A DNA stretch of 64,000 bases from an uncultured Verrucomicrobia subdivision 3 bacterium (GTDB taxonomy: Bacteria > Verrucomicrobiota > Verrucomicrobiia > Limisphaerales > UBA11358), in NCBI GenBank assembly GCA_903884535.1, contig CAISEZ010000072.1:50450-114449 (forward strand). Reading direction: 5' to 3'. Under the pieces are notes generated by a model, which was not told where the DNA came from, did no database searches, and saw only the letters and a program-made list of their open reading frames with translations. A program made the translations under genes and the position numbers. Shown here in pieces: positions 62,114 to 64,000 of the stretch (within the stretch, counting starts at the first letter, position 1; every line of letters begins with the position of its first letter).

Positions 62114-63657
62114 CAGGCCGGCAGCGGGCGCGGCAGGGGCTGCGGCTGCAGGGGTTTGACGCGTTGCAAATTGGCTGCCTGCGGGCGGGGTCCGCGCACG
62201 CCCCAGTTCAGCGCCACACTGAAGCCGACGATGCGGGCAAAATAACCCACATCGCCGTCATAGCCGCCGAAGACGAAAAAGAAAGTCACGATGTGCTGCA
62301 GATGGATGGCTAGCAGGAGCGCATTGACGGTGGACAAGTCAGGGTCACCGTATTTGAAATTGCGATAGAGGACATAAAAGCCACCTGCCATGAGAGCCAG
62401 AATGCTGATGCCGCCCCAGGCGCCAAAACAGATAAGGGTAGAAAGCGGGCCACTATGGTAATCACTGGAGATGGCCAAACCTTCCTGGCTGGCATCCACT
62501 TGTGCGGAAAGCTTGAAGGCAGTGTCAGTTCCCATGCTCTCGAAATCCAGGGAGGTAAGGGCATAGCCTTTGCCAAGTAGCAGGTAGCTGGGCACCGTGG
62601 GCCATACTGCCCGCCAGATATTTTGCCGCCACTCGGTGGAGGCCTCCGCATCGGATCGCGCCATCGGGTCCACATCCACCGGCAGGAACGACAACGCCCG
62701 TTGGATGTTATAGGGTATATCCCGGGAGAACGGCACCACCAAGCAGCCGGCGATCAAGACAAAGACGGCTATCACCGCCACCAGTTTGGTTCGATACAAT
62801 CCTTCCAGGACAAACACAATGCCCAGTAGGAGAAGGTTGCCGGCTACCCCGCTGCGAAAGCCTCCCATCATGGAAATAATAAACAGCCCGAAGAATAGGA
62901 CCAAGCGGAACAGATGTGCCAACGAAAAAATTCCGCGCAACCCGAAGCGAGCCACCAAAAAAATCATGACGGCGGTGGCCGAATTCGCCAGATAGCCCAA
63001 CCGGGACGAGCTGATGGTGCCGACATCCGCCATGCTGAAACCGGAGGGTGGAAAAAGCAGGTTGATATAATTGAGCGGCTTGGGCAGAAACGGAAACATG
63101 TCGCTAATGAAGCCAAAGGCACCGGATATGAAAAAGAGGGTTACATACAGCTTGCGCTGCGCAGGCGGGATGCCCCGTGCGGCCAAGGCAAAAAACGTGG
63201 CAATGCCGAGATAGAGATTGATGTATTTTTTCCCGCCCCCGGTGTCGGCCCCCAGCGTGTGCAGACCGAAACCGCCGGTGAGTTTCATGGTCAAGACGGC
63301 CATCCCGGCCGTGAACAGCAGCGCCCACGTCATGGCGGGTGCCTTGAGGAATCTTTTTTCTGCGTTCATGGCACGTTCCACGATGGAAATGCCCAGGCTC
63401 AAGAGGGTCAGCACCTGCCAGGCTTGCGGATTGCCCTTCAGAAAAAACAAGTAAGCCGGCAGCGACATCCCGAATACCATCATGGGATAATGCCACTTGA
63501 TGAACACGGGCGAAATGATTAGCGCGATGACGAGCCCGAGAAAGCCGAGCGTGCCGTAGTCCAGCGGGTTGGTGAGCAGGTAGCCGACAAAAATGGCAAT
63601 CGGAATGCAGATCGCATAAGTGATCAGCATTTTGATGGCGGCGGCTGGGTTGGTCAT
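62113..63657 (-). CDS. O-antigen ligase / polymerase-like membrane protein
   Basis: 514 residues with about ten to twelve hydrophobic segments (LITYAICIPIAIFVGYLL, TLGFLGLVIALIISPVF, LVLFFGLFIISMMGG, VIAVFVLIAGCLVVPFS, ISILALMAGGFYVLY) and a large periplasmic loop around residues 320-410 with LGKGYALTSLDFESMGTDT and DYHSGPLSTLICFG. The motif GFRSGVAG followed by a long loop and YHSG resembles the Wzy_C/WaaL type O-antigen ligase or polymerase. It probably joins or extends surface glycans and works with the GT9 enzyme downstream. Sequence divergence in this class makes the exact role uncertain. Confidence 0.78.
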   Translation of the reverse strand: MTNPAAAIKMLITYAICIPIAIFVGYLLTNPLDYGTLGFLGLVIALIISPVFIKWHYPMMVFGMSLPAYLFFLKGNPQAWQVLTLLSLGISIVERAMNAEKRFLKAPAMTWALLFTAGMAVLTMKLTGGFGLHTLGADTGGGKKYINLYLGIATFFALAARGIPPAQRKLYVTLFFISGAFGFISDMFPFLPKPLNYINLLFPPSGFSMADVGTISSSRLGYLANSATAVMIFLVARFGLRGIFSLAHLFRLVLFFGLFIISMMGGFRSGVAGNLLLLGIVFVLEGLYRTKLVAVIAVFVLIAGCLVVPFSRDIPYNIQRALSFLPVDVDPMARSDAEASTEWRQNIWRAVWPTVPSYLLLGKGYALTSLDFESMGTDTAFKLSAQVDASQEGLAISSDYHSGPLSTLICFGAWGGISILALMAGGFYVLYRNFKYGDPDLSTVNALLLAIHLQHIVTFFFVFGGYDGDVGYFARIVGFSVALNWGVRGPRPQAANLQRVKPLQPQPLPRPLPA

Positions 63658-63735
63658 GGCTTAAGTCGGTGCGTTGACTCCGCCAAGATAAGCCACCCCC
63701 CCTGTCCGCCGCAATCTGAAATCAAGCCGGGCAAG

Positions 63736-64000
63736 AAAACCGCCAAGGCGCCAAGGCCGCCAGGAAAAAATAATATTAAGAAGGCAGGAAGGCAGGAATA
63801 AGTGCCGGCTGAAGTTGACCGGAGCGCGGGCTTCAGCCCGCTTCACCAGCGTAAGCCAAAGGGTGATGGAAAATGGCAATGACGTTTGTGCGCAGCGCAG
63901 CGGCGTGAACGCCGTGCTCCCAAAAACAAGCAAAGACACGGCTGGAGAAACCAGCTTCCTGCTTTCCTTATAAAAAATCTTGGCGGACTTGGCGACTTGG
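63736..64000. repeat. Repeat-rich non-coding right end
   Basis: From 63658 to the window end I see no gene. Left arm 63736-63800 (CAAGAAAACCGCCAAGGCGC, then GGAAGGCAGG) and right arm 63952-64000 (CCAGCTTCCTGC to GGCGACTTGG) are imperfect inverted copies of a family of CCAAGGCG-type palindromes; a GCGGGCTTCAGCCCGC hairpin lies between them. The right arm reaches the window edge and may continue. Confidence 0.7.

Noticed and set aside
63661..63939. Open frame of 92 codons on the minus strand at the right end
   Set aside because: The residues (RPWRLGGFLARLDFR) come from the CCAAGGCG-type repeat; no start context or family.

Overview
The window looks like a piece of a Verrucomicrobiota chromosome (Limisphaerales/Pedosphaera-like). 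This is inferred from gene content: large secreted carbohydrate-active enzymes, a planctomycete/verrucomicrobial pseudopilin with a [21 protein letters not shown]-terminus, an autotransporter-type beta-strand cassette protein, DUF3826, a Gram-negative lipid A/heptose set, hopanoid-type radical SAM enzymes, and characteristic intergenic palindromes that sometimes run into genes. GC is high, few genes have a clear Shine-Dalgarno, and ATGA/GTGA start-stop overlaps are very common. I found no tRNA, rRNA, CRISPR array or insertion sequence.

Positions 1-43390 form a polysaccharide and acid-sugar catabolic island. Minus-strand operon A (about 6822 to 1) has two secreted PL1 pectate lyases, an MFS acid-sugar carrier, a DHDPS-family aldolase and the start of a secreted glycosidase. 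A large extracellular beta-strand protein and a pseudopilin follow. Plus-strand operon B (11545-16211) pairs a beta-helix (GH141-like) protein with a GH78 alpha-L-rhamnosidase. A secreted DUF3826 protein lies next to it. Minus-strand operon C (26789 to 17011) runs BNR/MORN protein, Fe-alcohol dehydrogenase, DHDPS aldolase, PdxA-type dehydrogenase, DUF1537 acid-sugar kinase, AraC regulator and GH2. Plus-strand operon D (26951-34581) runs L-fucose-isomerase-like enzyme, transketolase N half, a small zinc-ribbon membrane protein, transketolase C half, FGGY kinase, sugar-binding protein, DUF2291 protein and ABC permease, with no ABC ATPase. Minus-strand operon E (39964 to 34583) runs FGE-fold protein, RuBisCO-like protein, second DUF1537 kinase, Asp/Glu-racemase-like protein and a BASS transporter. 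A secreted LacZ-type GH2 follows.

The best single reading of the island is degradation of pectin, probably including the rhamnose- and apiose-rich side chains of RG-II. Operon D has the gene types of the known non-oxidative D-apiose route (isomerase, kinase, two-subunit transketolase). Operon E has the kinase plus RuBisCO-like pair known from D-apionate breakdown. Operon C has the kinase plus PdxA pair known from four-carbon (tetronate) acid catabolism. Substrates are inferred, not shown.

Positions 43378-57040 are mixed housekeeping and cell-envelope genes: an orphan NtrC-type regulator, an ArfB-like release factor, a HpnJ/HpnH radical SAM locus with lipoproteins, a methyltransferase, and a PerR/Fur-sufB-sufC operon with a PerR-like box. 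Positions 57158-63657 hold envelope genes: lpxK, a lauroyl-type acyltransferase, waaF, a gamma-carbonic-anhydrase-like protein, another GT9 enzyme and an O-antigen-ligase-like membrane protein. The window ends in repeat-rich non-coding DNA.
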